Shown: positions 41,405 to 49,879 of the stretch, in pieces
How the letters are laid out: each line of letters starts with the position of its first letter
Position numbering within the stretch: position 1 is the first letter of the stretch
Source: Cordylochernes scorpioides
Taxonomy: Eukaryota > Arthropoda > Arachnida > Pseudoscorpiones > Chernetidae
Assembly (NCBI GenBank): GCA_030710605.1
Contig: CP092872.1
Span: 93,956,627-94,020,626 of the forward strand
Length of the DNA: 64,000 bases
Direction: 5' to 3'
The notes under the pieces: model-generated
What the model saw: the letters and a program-made list of their open reading frames with translations, nothing else
Told to the model about the DNA's origin: nothing
Database searches by the model: none
Program-made: the position numbers and the translations under genes

Positions 41405-42060
41405 GTTGTATCGTAGAAATCAGGTCTTTGTATATCTGAAGGTGTGAAAGTACACCCATACCTCGCTTTGCGTCGGGGTTACGTTCCAAAAAAAAAAACA
41501 CGACGCAAATTGAAAATATGTGAAGGCGCAATCAAAACCAAAGGTATTGCCATATTTTAGGAAAAAAAAAAATTAAAGACTCGAATCCAAAACAACGCAA
41601 CTTCGAAAATCTAACGACGCACAGTGAAAATTAGTAAAAATTAAGCAGCGACGCAACTTCGAAAAAACGCAAAACGAAACGACGCAAAGCGAGGTATTGG
41701 TGTATTTATTGATGACGTCACCACGACCAGTCGACAATTATTAACAAATTAACCAAACTATCTACAGCTAGAGAATATCGAGCAAGCAAGCTAGGTAACT
41801 AAATGATGATTTTACAAATATAAATTATACTTCTTCACCACAATATTTACAAATAGCAGTAATATTGTAGCGTAGAAATCAAGTCTTGGAATATCTGAAG
41901 ATGTAAAAGTATTTATTGATGAATAAGTACGACTAGTCGACAATTATCAAACAACCATCTACAGTTAGAGAATATTGAACAAGCAAGCTAAATACCATGT
42001 ATGATTATTTCACATATTCATAGTAACAATCTGTGTTAAATGTTTTCATTGAGTAATTAA
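41405..42060. repeat. Tandem duplication split by MITE-B
   Basis: 41405-41450 plus 41705-41830 is repeated at about 41865-42010 (CGTAGAAATCAAGTCTTGG, TATTTATTGATGA, GTCGACAATTAT). The second copy lacks the MITE and is an empty site. Confidence 0.75.
41453..41702. mobile_element. MITE-B1, 250 bp
   Basis: TIRs CACCCATACCTCGCTTTGCG and inverse, TA duplications at 41451-41452 and 41703-41704, confirmed by the empty duplicate downstream. The TIR start resembles that of MITE-B2 at 61372. Confidence 0.85.
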
Positions 42061-42061
42061 A

Positions 42062-42660
42062 TTAAATACTTGCAGAAAATTGACACAGACCCAGAGCAGC
42101 AACTTTACACACCAAAGATAGAAAACATTGCGACTGCTGTGATAGAGATGCGTGGAGACATATGAGGCTCTTCATTGGACACGACAACAACAACAGAAAA
42201 TTGACATGGACCCAGTATTTTACACACCCAAGATAGAGGACATTACGACTGCTGTGATAGAAATGTATGGAGATATCTGAGGCTATTCTTTGGACATAAC
42301 AACAACAGAAAATTGACATGTGGACCCAGAACTTTACACACCCAAGATAGAGAACATTGCGACTGCTGTGATAGAGATGTATGGAGACATCTGAGGCTCT
42401 TCATTGGAAACGACAACAACAGAAAATTGACACAGACCCAGAGCAGCAGTTTTACACACCCAAGATAAAGAACATTGCGAATGCTGTGATAGAGATGTAC
42501 AGAGATATCCGAGGCTCTTCATTTGGCACGACAACAACAACAGAAAATTGACACAGACCCAGAGCAGCAGTTTTACATACCCAAGATAGAGGACATTGCT
42601 GTGATAGAGATGTACAGAGATATCTGAGGCTCTTCATTGGACAAGACAACAACAACCAAT
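42062..42660 (+). repeat. Tandem array of five LINE tails
   Basis: Five units of 112-121 bp each begin CAGAAAATTGACA and end in GACAACAACAAC. The unit is the last ~100 bp of the CPAMAA LINE, including its stop and (ACA)n tail. The short ORFs on the minus strand are artefacts. Confidence 0.8.
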
Positions 42661-42664
42661 CAAA

Positions 42665-43540
42665 TGTATTATACCAACTTGTAGCATAAGTTCAATCAAT
42701 AATGTGAGAAGAGGGGCGTGTGCAAAAAGCGGTAATGATGTCAATGAAAGGGGGTACGTAGACCTCGGGATCTATAACCTGACGTTGGGTCCAGCGTCTA
42801 AACCAAGGCCGCTCTATTGACTGATGACCCGGCTTTCTGGCTGCTGCACGTTTTTGCCTTCCTTTCTCTCTCTTATTATCCATTGGCTCGTTAACTTTTA
42901 TTGGTGGCTTCACATTCCGATCTCATCACGTGACCAGCCTCCTCCATTGTGATTGATTGATTCGCATCACGTGATGTTTTTGTTGATGTTTTGATCCCCT
43001 CCCTTGTATTCGTCTGTCTTGATTGAAGAGGTATTAATATGAAATTACTTTAAGATAATTAACTTAGTTTTTTTGTGTGTAATTAGATAGCAAGTATTTA
43101 AGTCATTATGATGATCACTCCTATCTTTATAATAATAATAATGGGGAAGGGGGATTCTTTCAACGATTTTTCTTTCTTCATTCAAACTTTAAAATGATGA
43201 TTGACTACTATATATGTAGGGTTATGCAAATTAATCTGGGAAATATATCTTTTTTATTATATACAGAGTGTGGTATGAGTGGAAAACAATGCCTTTGTAA
43301 AGAAATAGCGCGCCATCTGCATTCACGAAAATAAACTTTTTTAAGCACGAATTTTTCTTTTGAAATGGAATACATCTTAATCGTGATAAATAATTATTGG
43401 GATTTTAGACTTATAATAATATTTTAAGTATGTGTCAAAATGCTTAAATTAGGTTGCTCTAATTGTTATTACTTTATAAAAATTCCAATATAAAGTAATT
43501 TTGTATATATACATACATCAAAAGGAAAATTATCTATAAA
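42665..43540. other. No recognised gene
   Basis: Includes the palindromic CATCACGTGATG near 42966; otherwise AT-rich and apparently low-copy. Confidence 0.4.
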
Positions 43541-43541
43541 A

Positions 43542-43733
43542 TCACATTTTTAAAACGTTAAATACGCCTTTTAGAAGGCTACCAATATTTAAAAAATAAT
43601 TCTCAGAAAAACCACAGTAATAATAGAGAGCATAAGACAAAAATATTCCCGCCAAAACAAAAAAAAATCTCGTCTGCCACGGCACATTAGGCCTAATGGG
43701 GAGGCTTGTTACAAAGTGAGGTATCTGCTGCAA
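43542..43733 (-). other. Possible exon with one membrane segment
   Basis: The minus-strand frame has VPWQTRFFFVLAGIFLSYAL, a plausible transmembrane helix, in a repeat-poor stretch. There is no ATG at the start; an AG acceptor-like GTAATTGCAG lies at the upstream edge. I do not recognise it, and it may be chance. Confidence 0.15.
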
Positions 43734-43984
43734 TTACTTTCATTTTCTTGTCTCTGCCACTAATAATGGCGTGATTCCCACTAATTTCGACTAGCTTCAT
43801 TACTATTCTTGTAGAATACCATAGATAATATTATAATCTATAGCTATCTAGTAATCCGTTTAACAATACTATTTCTGCAATATCAGAGAGTATGATTTTG
43901 ATAGATTCAGCTATGAGTATGCAGCGTTAAATCATGCTATTAGAGGTATCTAGTATCTCCATTTTAAACATTTTTCTCCTCTTC

Positions 43985-44621
43985 CTCCTTCAGTGGCTTC
44001 CTCTACTGAGGGTGGGCCACATGGTCTCTCCATATCTCCCTCCTTCAATGCCTTCCTCTACTGAGGGTGGACCACATGGTCTCTCCATATCTCCCTCCTT
44101 CAATACCTTCCTCTACTGAGGGTGGGCCACATGGTCTCGCCATATCTCCCTCCTTCAATGCCTTCCTCTACTGAGGGTGGGCCACATGGTCTCTCCATAT
44201 CTCCCTCCTCCAATGCCTTCCTCTACTGAGGGTGGGCCACATGGTCACTCCATATCTCCCTCCTTCAATGCCTTCCTCTACTGAGGGTGGACCACATGGT
44301 CTCTCCATATCTCCCTCCTTCAATACCTTCCTCTACTGAGGGTGGGCCACATGGTCTCGCCATATCTCCCTCCTTCAATACCTTCCTCTACTGAGGGTGG
44401 GCCACATGGTCTCGCCATATCTCCCTCCTTCAATACCTTCCTCTACTGAGGGTGGGCCACATGGTCTCTCCATATCTCCCTCCTTCAATACCTTCCTCTA
44501 CTGAGGGTGGGCCACATGGTCTCGCCATATCTCCCTCCTTCAATGCCTTCCTCTACTGAGGGTGGGCCACATGGTCTCTCCATATCTCCCTCCTTCAATG
44601 CTTTCCTCTACTAAGGGTGGG
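43985..44621. repeat. 55-bp minisatellite, ~11 copies
   Basis: Exact 55-bp period (starts at 44003, 44058, 44113, 44168, 44223 and so on) built on GGGTGGGCCACATGGTCTC and TCCCTCCTTCAATGCCTTCC. The BEL/Pao element is inserted in it at GTGGG, and 49709 resumes with GTGGGCCACATGGTCAC. Confidence 0.9.
44617..44621 (+). repeat. Target-site duplication, left (GTGGG)
   Basis: Identical to 49709-49713; five bases is the usual BEL/Pao length. Confidence 0.85.
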
Positions 44622-45014
44622 TGTTCCAGCCTTAAATATGCAAAATTGATAGAATTTACTTTTGTTAATTATTGTTAAATTATGTAAATTTTAGAAATGT
44701 ATATAATCTTGATTTTAGAAAATAAAGATAGTTATTGAGTTATTAAGTATACGTGGTTGAGTCATTAGAGTTGGTGAGACAAGAGTTATTAAGTGTACGT
44801 GGTTGAGTCATTAGAGTTGGTGAGACAAGAGTTATAAAAGTATACGTGGTTGAGTCATTAGAGTTAGTGAGACGAGACAATAGCAGTTATTCAAGTTTGA
44901 ATGAGTTATAGTTAGCTCGCTGAGTCAAGAAGCATATAATTAAAACCAGCGTTAAAATAAGAATTAGGCGGTGATTCCTCCTTAGTGCCAGGAGGCCAAA
45001 GCCAGTTCGATTCA
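44622..45014 (+). mobile_element. 5' LTR of the BEL/Pao element
   Basis: 393 bp, TGTTCCAGCC to CGATTCA. It holds three copies of a 46-bp internal repeat containing ACGTGGTTGAGTCATTAGAG. The 3' LTR has seven copies, and the 185-bp length difference equals those four extra units. Confidence 0.88.
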
Positions 45015-45032
45015 TGGTCCCTCGATATCTGG
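45015..45032 (+). other. Primer-binding-site candidate
   Basis: TGGTCCCTCGATATCTGG starts directly after the LTR with the TGG that pairs with a tRNA CCA end. The priming tRNA is not identified. Confidence 0.4.
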
Positions 45033-45088
45033 ATTAGGATTTGAAACAGAAGAAATTTAGCAAAAACTCAGCGAGAATACAATTGCAA

Positions 45089-48000
45089 ATGTCTCGAGAC
45101 GAAAGGATCCTCCAAAGAAAGTTAAGTTACCAGAAAAGGAGAATTGATGGATTTATTGAAAGTGTGGATTCAATTATTGAGGCAGGTGAAACAATACGCT
45201 TAGAAATAATGGGTGAAGAATTAAAGGAGATCAAAGAAAAAATTGAGAAACTCTACGACGAGCTGTTTTCTTTGGATGAAGTTGATATAGATAAAGAAAG
45301 TGAGGCATGTGATAGTTCAATGAACAAGATTGGAAGCTTGAGGGTAAAAATAGAAAATGAAAGAAAACTCAAAGACAAACTGGCGGACATAAAGCCAAAT
45401 GGCTCTCAGGCAAATATAAAATTGCCTCAATTTGACTTACCGATATATGATGGAGATATGGGCAATTGGATCAACTTCAAAGAGCTATTCCTCACCACCA
45501 TCGATGCACATCCAGGGTTAACTAATATACAGAAGTTACAATATTTGAATTCTGCAGTAAAAGGCGAAGCGGCCAGATTAATAAGGGGTTTCCCTTTACT
45601 AAGTGAAAATTATGGCCAAGCATGGAGTACACTGTTATCAAGATATGATAACCCGAGAGAGCTAGCTTATGCCCAGGTGTCAAAAATCTTTTCTCTCCGG
45701 GCAATTAAGAATCCATCGGCTAAGTGTCTCCATGAATTCATGGATGTTTGTAATGAAGCCATAAGAAACTTAGAAACGCTGGAATTGAAAAGAAATCAAT
45801 TTGTGGATGTGATCCTGGTGCACTTCCTCCAGCAGAAGTTGAGTGAAAATCTAAGGTTGGATTGGGAACTGTCAATGGACAATACTCTTCCATCTTATGA
45901 CAAGTTCATAGCATTCATTTCCAGACATGCGAGAAGCATGTCTTGTGCTGTCAAGGAATGTTCAAAAAGGGAAGAAACCACCGGATCGAGATTTCCCAAA
46001 TGCCAAAGCTACGGGATGCTAATTGAGAAATCGGACACTTGCATATTATGCAAATCTAAGCATCATCCACTATACATGTGCAACTTATTTTGCAAAATGC
46101 CTTTAAAAGAAAAATTAAATGTAGTGGAGAGTCATAAATTATGCTTCAATTGCTTGAGGAAAGGCCATTTCTCATGGAATTGTAGGCTGAACCAACGATG
46201 CAAAGTATGCAAGGGGAAGCACCACACGATGATTCATTATGATAAACCGAGCACGGAAGGCGCTTCGGCCCAAGTTGAGAACACAACTCCGAAGGAACAT
46301 GAAAGTGCTATCAATTTAACTAATACTCAACAGGCAAACTGCAATGATAGCCACGTACTACTCGCAACAGCTAGAATCAAGATAAAAAATGGACTCGGAA
46401 AGTTATGCACCTGCAGAGCCCTACTGGACAGCGGTTCCCAAGTCACCATGATAACAAAAGGATGCTGCGAAAGATTGGGACTTGTCCAAAGGAAATCAGA
46501 TCGGATGATTATAGGGGTTGGAAACACACCAGTGCAGCATTCTTCATCAACAGTAAGTGTGACATTTTGTCCACTGAATAATTCTGAGGAATTCTCGGTG
46601 GAGGCAGTAGTCACGGGAGTGCTCACTTCAGAAATTCCGAACTTCAGGTTGAAAGACCCTAATTGGCCAACTTTGAAGAACCTCAAATTGGCAGACCCAG
46701 AGTTCTACATACAAGCCCCAATAGATATGATATTGGGAGCAGATATATACACTGAACTTATGTTGAATGGCTCTATATCTCTCGGAGAAGGATTGCCAAT
46801 GGCTATTAATACAAGACTAGGTTGGGTACTTCTAGGAAAACTCATGGGAACATCGGAGAGTAATACAGAAGTCTGTAACCTGAGTTTACAATCTGAACCA
46901 GAACTAGAATTCGTAATGAAAAGATTCTGGGAAATTGAATCTGTGCCGTCACCGGATCTTTGTACACAGGACGAAGATTGTGAAAGGTTATTTTCGAATA
47001 ACCATGGCAGAGATAGCCATGGAAGGTATTGGGTAAAATTGCCATTCAGACAACATCGACCGCTTCTGGGTGAATCAAGAGAAAAAGCTTTAGGAAGGTT
47101 CCTTTCGTTGGAAAGAAAATTGTGTAAGAATGTGAAATTATATGACCAATACCGGGGATTCATGAAGGAATATGAACACTTAAACCACATGGAAAGGGTC
47201 CCAATTGCAGATGTGAAGCGAGAATTGTGCAGATGCTATTACATGCCTCATCATCCAGTAATTAGAGAGCAATCCACTACAACAAAAATGAGAGTTGTGT
47301 TTGATGCATCAGCTAAATCTGAAAAAAATGTTTCTTTAAATCAATTTTTGCACAAGGGACCAAAAATTCAACAGGATGTATTTTTCATTCTCCTCAGATT
47401 CAGAACGTATCCTGTCGCCATAACTGCTGATATAGAAAAGATGTACCGCCAGATAAGAATTCATCCAGAAGATGCGGACTATCAGAGGATATTGTGGAGA
47501 CCATCGCCAGAAGAGCCTGTGGTGGACTATCGACTGCTGACTGTTACCTATGGTACAACTTCGGCTCCATTTTTGGCAATGAGAACATTACAACAGTTAG
47601 CAGAAGATGAAGGCCATAATTATCCTGAGGCTTCTAGGGTGACCTTGAATGATTTCTATGTCGATGATTTGCTAACAGGAGCTCAAACGATTGCTGACAC
47701 CAAAGAACTAATAGACCAATTAAAGGACTTAATGAAAAAGGGAGGGTTTCACTTAAGAAAGTGGAATTCAAATTGCCACGAGATAGTGTCTCATGACGAG
47801 GAAATGAACGAAGAGAAGAAAATTAACTTGGAGAAAGGAGCCATATCCAAGATTTTAGGAATTGTATGGGATCATGTACAAGATACGTTTAGAGTTAATA
47901 TAACTCTTCCTGAGGAAGTTGTTACCAAAAGAGATCTTCTCTCCAATATTGCGAGGATTTTCGATCCAATTGGTTTCCTCTCACCTACTACAGTGGCAAT

Positions 48001-48463
48001 GGCGAATCTCCAGAGGCAGACCGCGGTCAAAGAAGTCGAGGATTTAGAAGGGCTACCAGTCTACCACCGCGCCATATTGAAGGAAAATGGAGAGTGGCCA
48101 GAAGTTACCAAAGCCATCCAATGTAGCTACCCGAAGGTCTTTGTCGGCGACGGAACTCATCTTTACCTCCTCATAGAAGATGTGGAATCTCTAGATGGCC
48201 CGAATGTCCGCTCGGTATTGTACCAATACCACATCCCTCACAAAAAATGGATCTGGAGAAAAGTGAATGGTTTCGCTCCAATAGTTATTTCCAAGTCTAT
48301 CGTTTATGCCTCTCACGATAAAAGGGTGTACTTTGTAGGAGGGAGAATACACTCTAGAGGGAATAAGGTAACTTGCACCGACAATATTGTCCGAGTGAAA
48401 CTTAAAGAGGGTCGGGCTTCTGTTCTAGTGAAAAGCAGGAAGTCGCCCCTAACTGACCTCTAG
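45089..48463 (+). CDS. BEL/Pao gag-protease-RT fused to kelch-like N-part
   Basis: The first ATG of the long frame is at 45089; the frame is open from 45038. Order: a coiled-coil-rich N-terminus; a DUF1759-type gag region from about 45419; three Cys/His knuckles (46040, 46143, 46199); a retropepsin-like DSG (about 46427); and reverse transcriptase with YVDD (47657-47668). The post-RT block KRDLLSNIARIFDPIGFLSP is typical of Pao. At about 48000-48020, where Pao proteins go on to RNase H and integrase, the sequence switches in frame to an unrelated part. That part includes KVFVGDGTHLYLLIEDV and KRVYFVGGRIHSRGN, a kelch-type blade. It ends at TAG 48461-48463, and the same frame is open again right after. 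The protein lacks the enzymes needed for complete replication. Confidence 0.85.
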   Translation: MSRDERILQRKLSYQKRRIDGFIESVDSIIEAGETIRLEIMGEELKEIKEKIEKLYDELFSLDEVDIDKESEACDSSMNKIGSLRVKIENERKLKDKLADIKPNGSQANIKLPQFDLPIYDGDMGNWINFKELFLTTIDAHPGLTNIQKLQYLNSAVKGEAARLIRGFPLLSENYGQAWSTLLSRYDNPRELAYAQVSKIFSLRAIKNPSAKCLHEFMDVCNEAIRNLETLELKRNQFVDVILVHFLQQKLSENLRLDWELSMDNTLPSYDKFIAFISRHARSMSCAVKECSKREETTGSRFPKCQSYGMLIEKSDTCILCKSKHHPLYMCNLFCKMPLKEKLNVVESHKLCFNCLRKGHFSWNCRLNQRCKVCKGKHHTMIHYDKPSTEGASAQVENTTPKEHESAINLTNTQQANCNDSHVLLATARIKIKNGLGKLCTCRALLDSGSQVTMITKGCCERLGLVQRKSDRMIIGVGNTPVQHSSSTVSVTFCPLNNSEEFSVEAVVTGVLTSEIPNFRLKDPNWPTLKNLKLADPEFYIQAPIDMILGADIYTELMLNGSISLGEGLPMAINTRLGWVLLGKLMGTSESNTEVCNLSLQSEPELEFVMKRFWEIESVPSPDLCTQDEDCERLFSNNHGRDSHGRYWVKLPFRQHRPLLGESREKALGRFLSLERKLCKNVKLYDQYRGFMKEYEHLNHMERVPIADVKRELCRCYYMPHHPVIREQSTTTKMRVVFDASAKSEKNVSLNQFLHKGPKIQQDVFFILLRFRTYPVAITADIEKMYRQIRIHPEDADYQRILWRPSPEEPVVDYRLLTVTYGTTSAPFLAMRTLQQLAEDEGHNYPEASRVTLNDFYVDDLLTGAQTIADTKELIDQLKDLMKKGGFHLRKWNSNCHEIVSHDEEMNEEKKINLEKGAISKILGIVWDHVQDTFRVNITLPEEVVTKRDLLSNIARIFDPIGFLSPTTVAMANLQRQTAVKEVEDLEGLPVYHRAILKENGEWPEVTKAIQCSYPKVFVGDGTHLYLLIEDVESLDGPNVRSVLYQYHIPHKKWIWRKVNGFAPIVISKSIVYASHDKRVYFVGGRIHSRGNKVTCTDNIVRVKLKEGRASVLVKSRKSPLTDL

Positions 48464-49100
48464 GTCCTGGCAATGACATTTGCACCATCGGCGTTCTTGT
48501 TTATGCTTGCAGAGACCCGCGACCACTCTACTTACAAGGTTTTCTCCTATCATCTCCTAAACAAAGATTGGCATCTGATTGGATCAGACAAAATATTTTG
48601 GAAAGAGAAATTTCTCTCTCTTCAGATTTGCTATACCAACAAGAAACTTTTACTATTCCCTCGAATGCAGTGGGAACAACACTTCTGTAATCTGTATAAC
48701 TACCGACTTCAAACAGATTCCTGGGGGTGTTATACAACTATTCCGATTCTTGGTGAGAAAGAGGGCTATCCAAAAAATATCAATCACTTTACTATTGTGC
48801 AGGATTGGGTAAGAGCTGTATTTGTTCACGCCGGGAAGGAGTCGAAATATTTATGGAAGTTGAACCTGAAGTCTAAACAATGGACTGAACTACCAACCTA
48901 TGTCAAATACAGAGATAGTCAATACACTGCTGTAGCTTTGGACCTGGTGTTCATATTGGGACCAGCTGATAAAGAACACGAGACTGCAGAGAAGTATTTG
49001 TCGTTCTTCAAGACCAGAAGGTGCGAGTTGCCCAAGTTCGGGCTGCTACCGGAGTCTACCTACGACCTATTACGAAGTTGGCTCCGCTTCCCTTCAAATC
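48000..49100 (+). other. Captured kelch-like insert
   Basis: About 1.1 kb in one frame, interrupted only by TAG at 48461. Several motifs of the form xYxxxxxxWxxL (FSYHLLNKDWHLI, LYNYRLQTDSWGCY, LWKLNLKSKQWTELP) and the YFVGGR strand fit successive beta-propeller blades. It is unrelated to retroelement proteins and has no introns, so it was probably copied from a spliced host mRNA by template switching. The donor gene is not identified, and the edges are approximate. Confidence 0.6.
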
Positions 49101-49144
49101 TGAACCAGGGTTCAGCGGCCGGGGGGAGTATGTTCCAGCCTTAA
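48473..49144 (+). CDS. Second half of the kelch-like frame
   Basis: 223 codons in the same frame as the upstream ORF, starting at an ATG four codons after the TAG. It continues the propeller-like sequence and ends in QGSAAGGSMFQP, where the last codons run through the polypurine tract into the 3' LTR. It could be made by stop-codon readthrough, by internal initiation, or not at all. Confidence 0.55.
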   Translation: MTFAPSAFLFMLAETRDHSTYKVFSYHLLNKDWHLIGSDKIFWKEKFLSLQICYTNKKLLLFPRMQWEQHFCNLYNYRLQTDSWGCYTTIPILGEKEGYPKNINHFTIVQDWVRAVFVHAGKESKYLWKLNLKSKQWTELPTYVKYRDSQYTAVALDLVFILGPADKEHETAEKYLSFFKTRRCELPKFGLLPESTYDLLRSWLRFPSNLNQGSAAGGSMFQP

Positions 49145-49708
49145 ATATGCAAAATTGTTAGAATTTACTTTTGTTAATTATTGTTAAATTATGTAAATTT
49201 TAGAAATGTATATAATCTTGATTTTAGAAAATAAAGATAGTTATTGAGTTATTAAGTATACGTGGTTGAGTCATTAGAGTTGGTGAGACAAGAGTTATTA
49301 AGTATACGTGGTTGAGTCATTAGAGTTGGTGAGACAAGAGTTATTAGGTGTACGTGGTTGAGTCATTAGAGTTGGTGAGACAAGAGTTATAAAAGTATAC
49401 GTGGTTGAGTCATTAGAGTTGGTGAGACAAGAGTTATTAAGTATACGTGGTTGAGTCATTAGAGTTGGTGAGACAAGAGTTATTAAGTGTACGTGGTTGA
49501 GTCATTAGAGTTGGTGAGACAAGAGTTATAAAAGTATACGTGGTTGAGTCATTAGAGTTAGTGAGACGAGACAATAGCAGTTATTCAAGTTTGAATGAGT
49601 TATAGTTAGCTCGCTGAGTCAAGAAGCATATAATTAAAACCAGCGTTAAAATAAGAATTAGGCGGTGATTCCTCCTTAGTGCCAGGAGGCCAAAGCCAGT
49701 TCGATTCA
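49131..49708 (+). mobile_element. 3' LTR of the BEL/Pao element
   Basis: 578 bp with the same termini as the 5' LTR and seven internal 46-47-bp repeats. At least one substitution (AATTGTTAG versus AATTGATAG) separates the two LTRs. Confidence 0.88.
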
Positions 49709-49870
49709 GTGGGCCACATGGTCACTCCATACTTCCTCCGCCATCCTCTTCATCTCCTCGTAGGTGTGTGGTCCAGTCCATTGTTTTAGATCTTCTGTGT
49801 ATCCCCGACGTCTCCTTCCCCGGAGCTTTCCCTCCAACACTGTCAGCAATCTTAGCGCTGGTAATAATTT
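49709..49870 (-). pseudogene. RTE-like LINE C-terminal fragment
   Basis: The minus-strand frame reads EGKLRGRRRRGYTEDLKQW, TGPHTYEEMKRMAEEVWSDH. The GKRGRG..W.DD.K.WTG....E..R.A.....W pattern is the usual end of RTE-type LINE proteins. Its last codons run into the 55-bp minisatellite, which is now split off by the BEL insertion. Confidence 0.65.
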
Positions 49871-49879
49871 TTTATCAGC

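Larger units (their letters stand above)
44622..49708 (+). mobile_element. BEL/Pao retrotransposon with captured kelch-like gene
   Basis: A 5,087-bp element: 5' LTR, primer-site-like TGG just after it, gag-protease-RT frame, kelch-like frame, purine-rich GGGGGGAG (polypurine tract), 3' LTR, and a 5-bp TSD on each side. RNase H and integrase are absent. The LTRs are nearly identical outside their internal repeats, so insertion is recent. Movement must have used enzymes from a complete relative. Confidence 0.85.

Noticed and set aside
42062-42655. Overlapping minus-strand ORFs with repeated peptides
   Set aside because: Antisense frames of tandem LINE tails; the sense strand carries the known LINE C-terminal frame.
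45041-45088. Start of the BEL frame at TTG 45041
   Set aside because: Non-AUG start with no support; the first ATG in frame is 45089.
46327-47190. Minus-strand ORFs within the BEL element
   Set aside because: Antisense shadows of the gag-pol frame.
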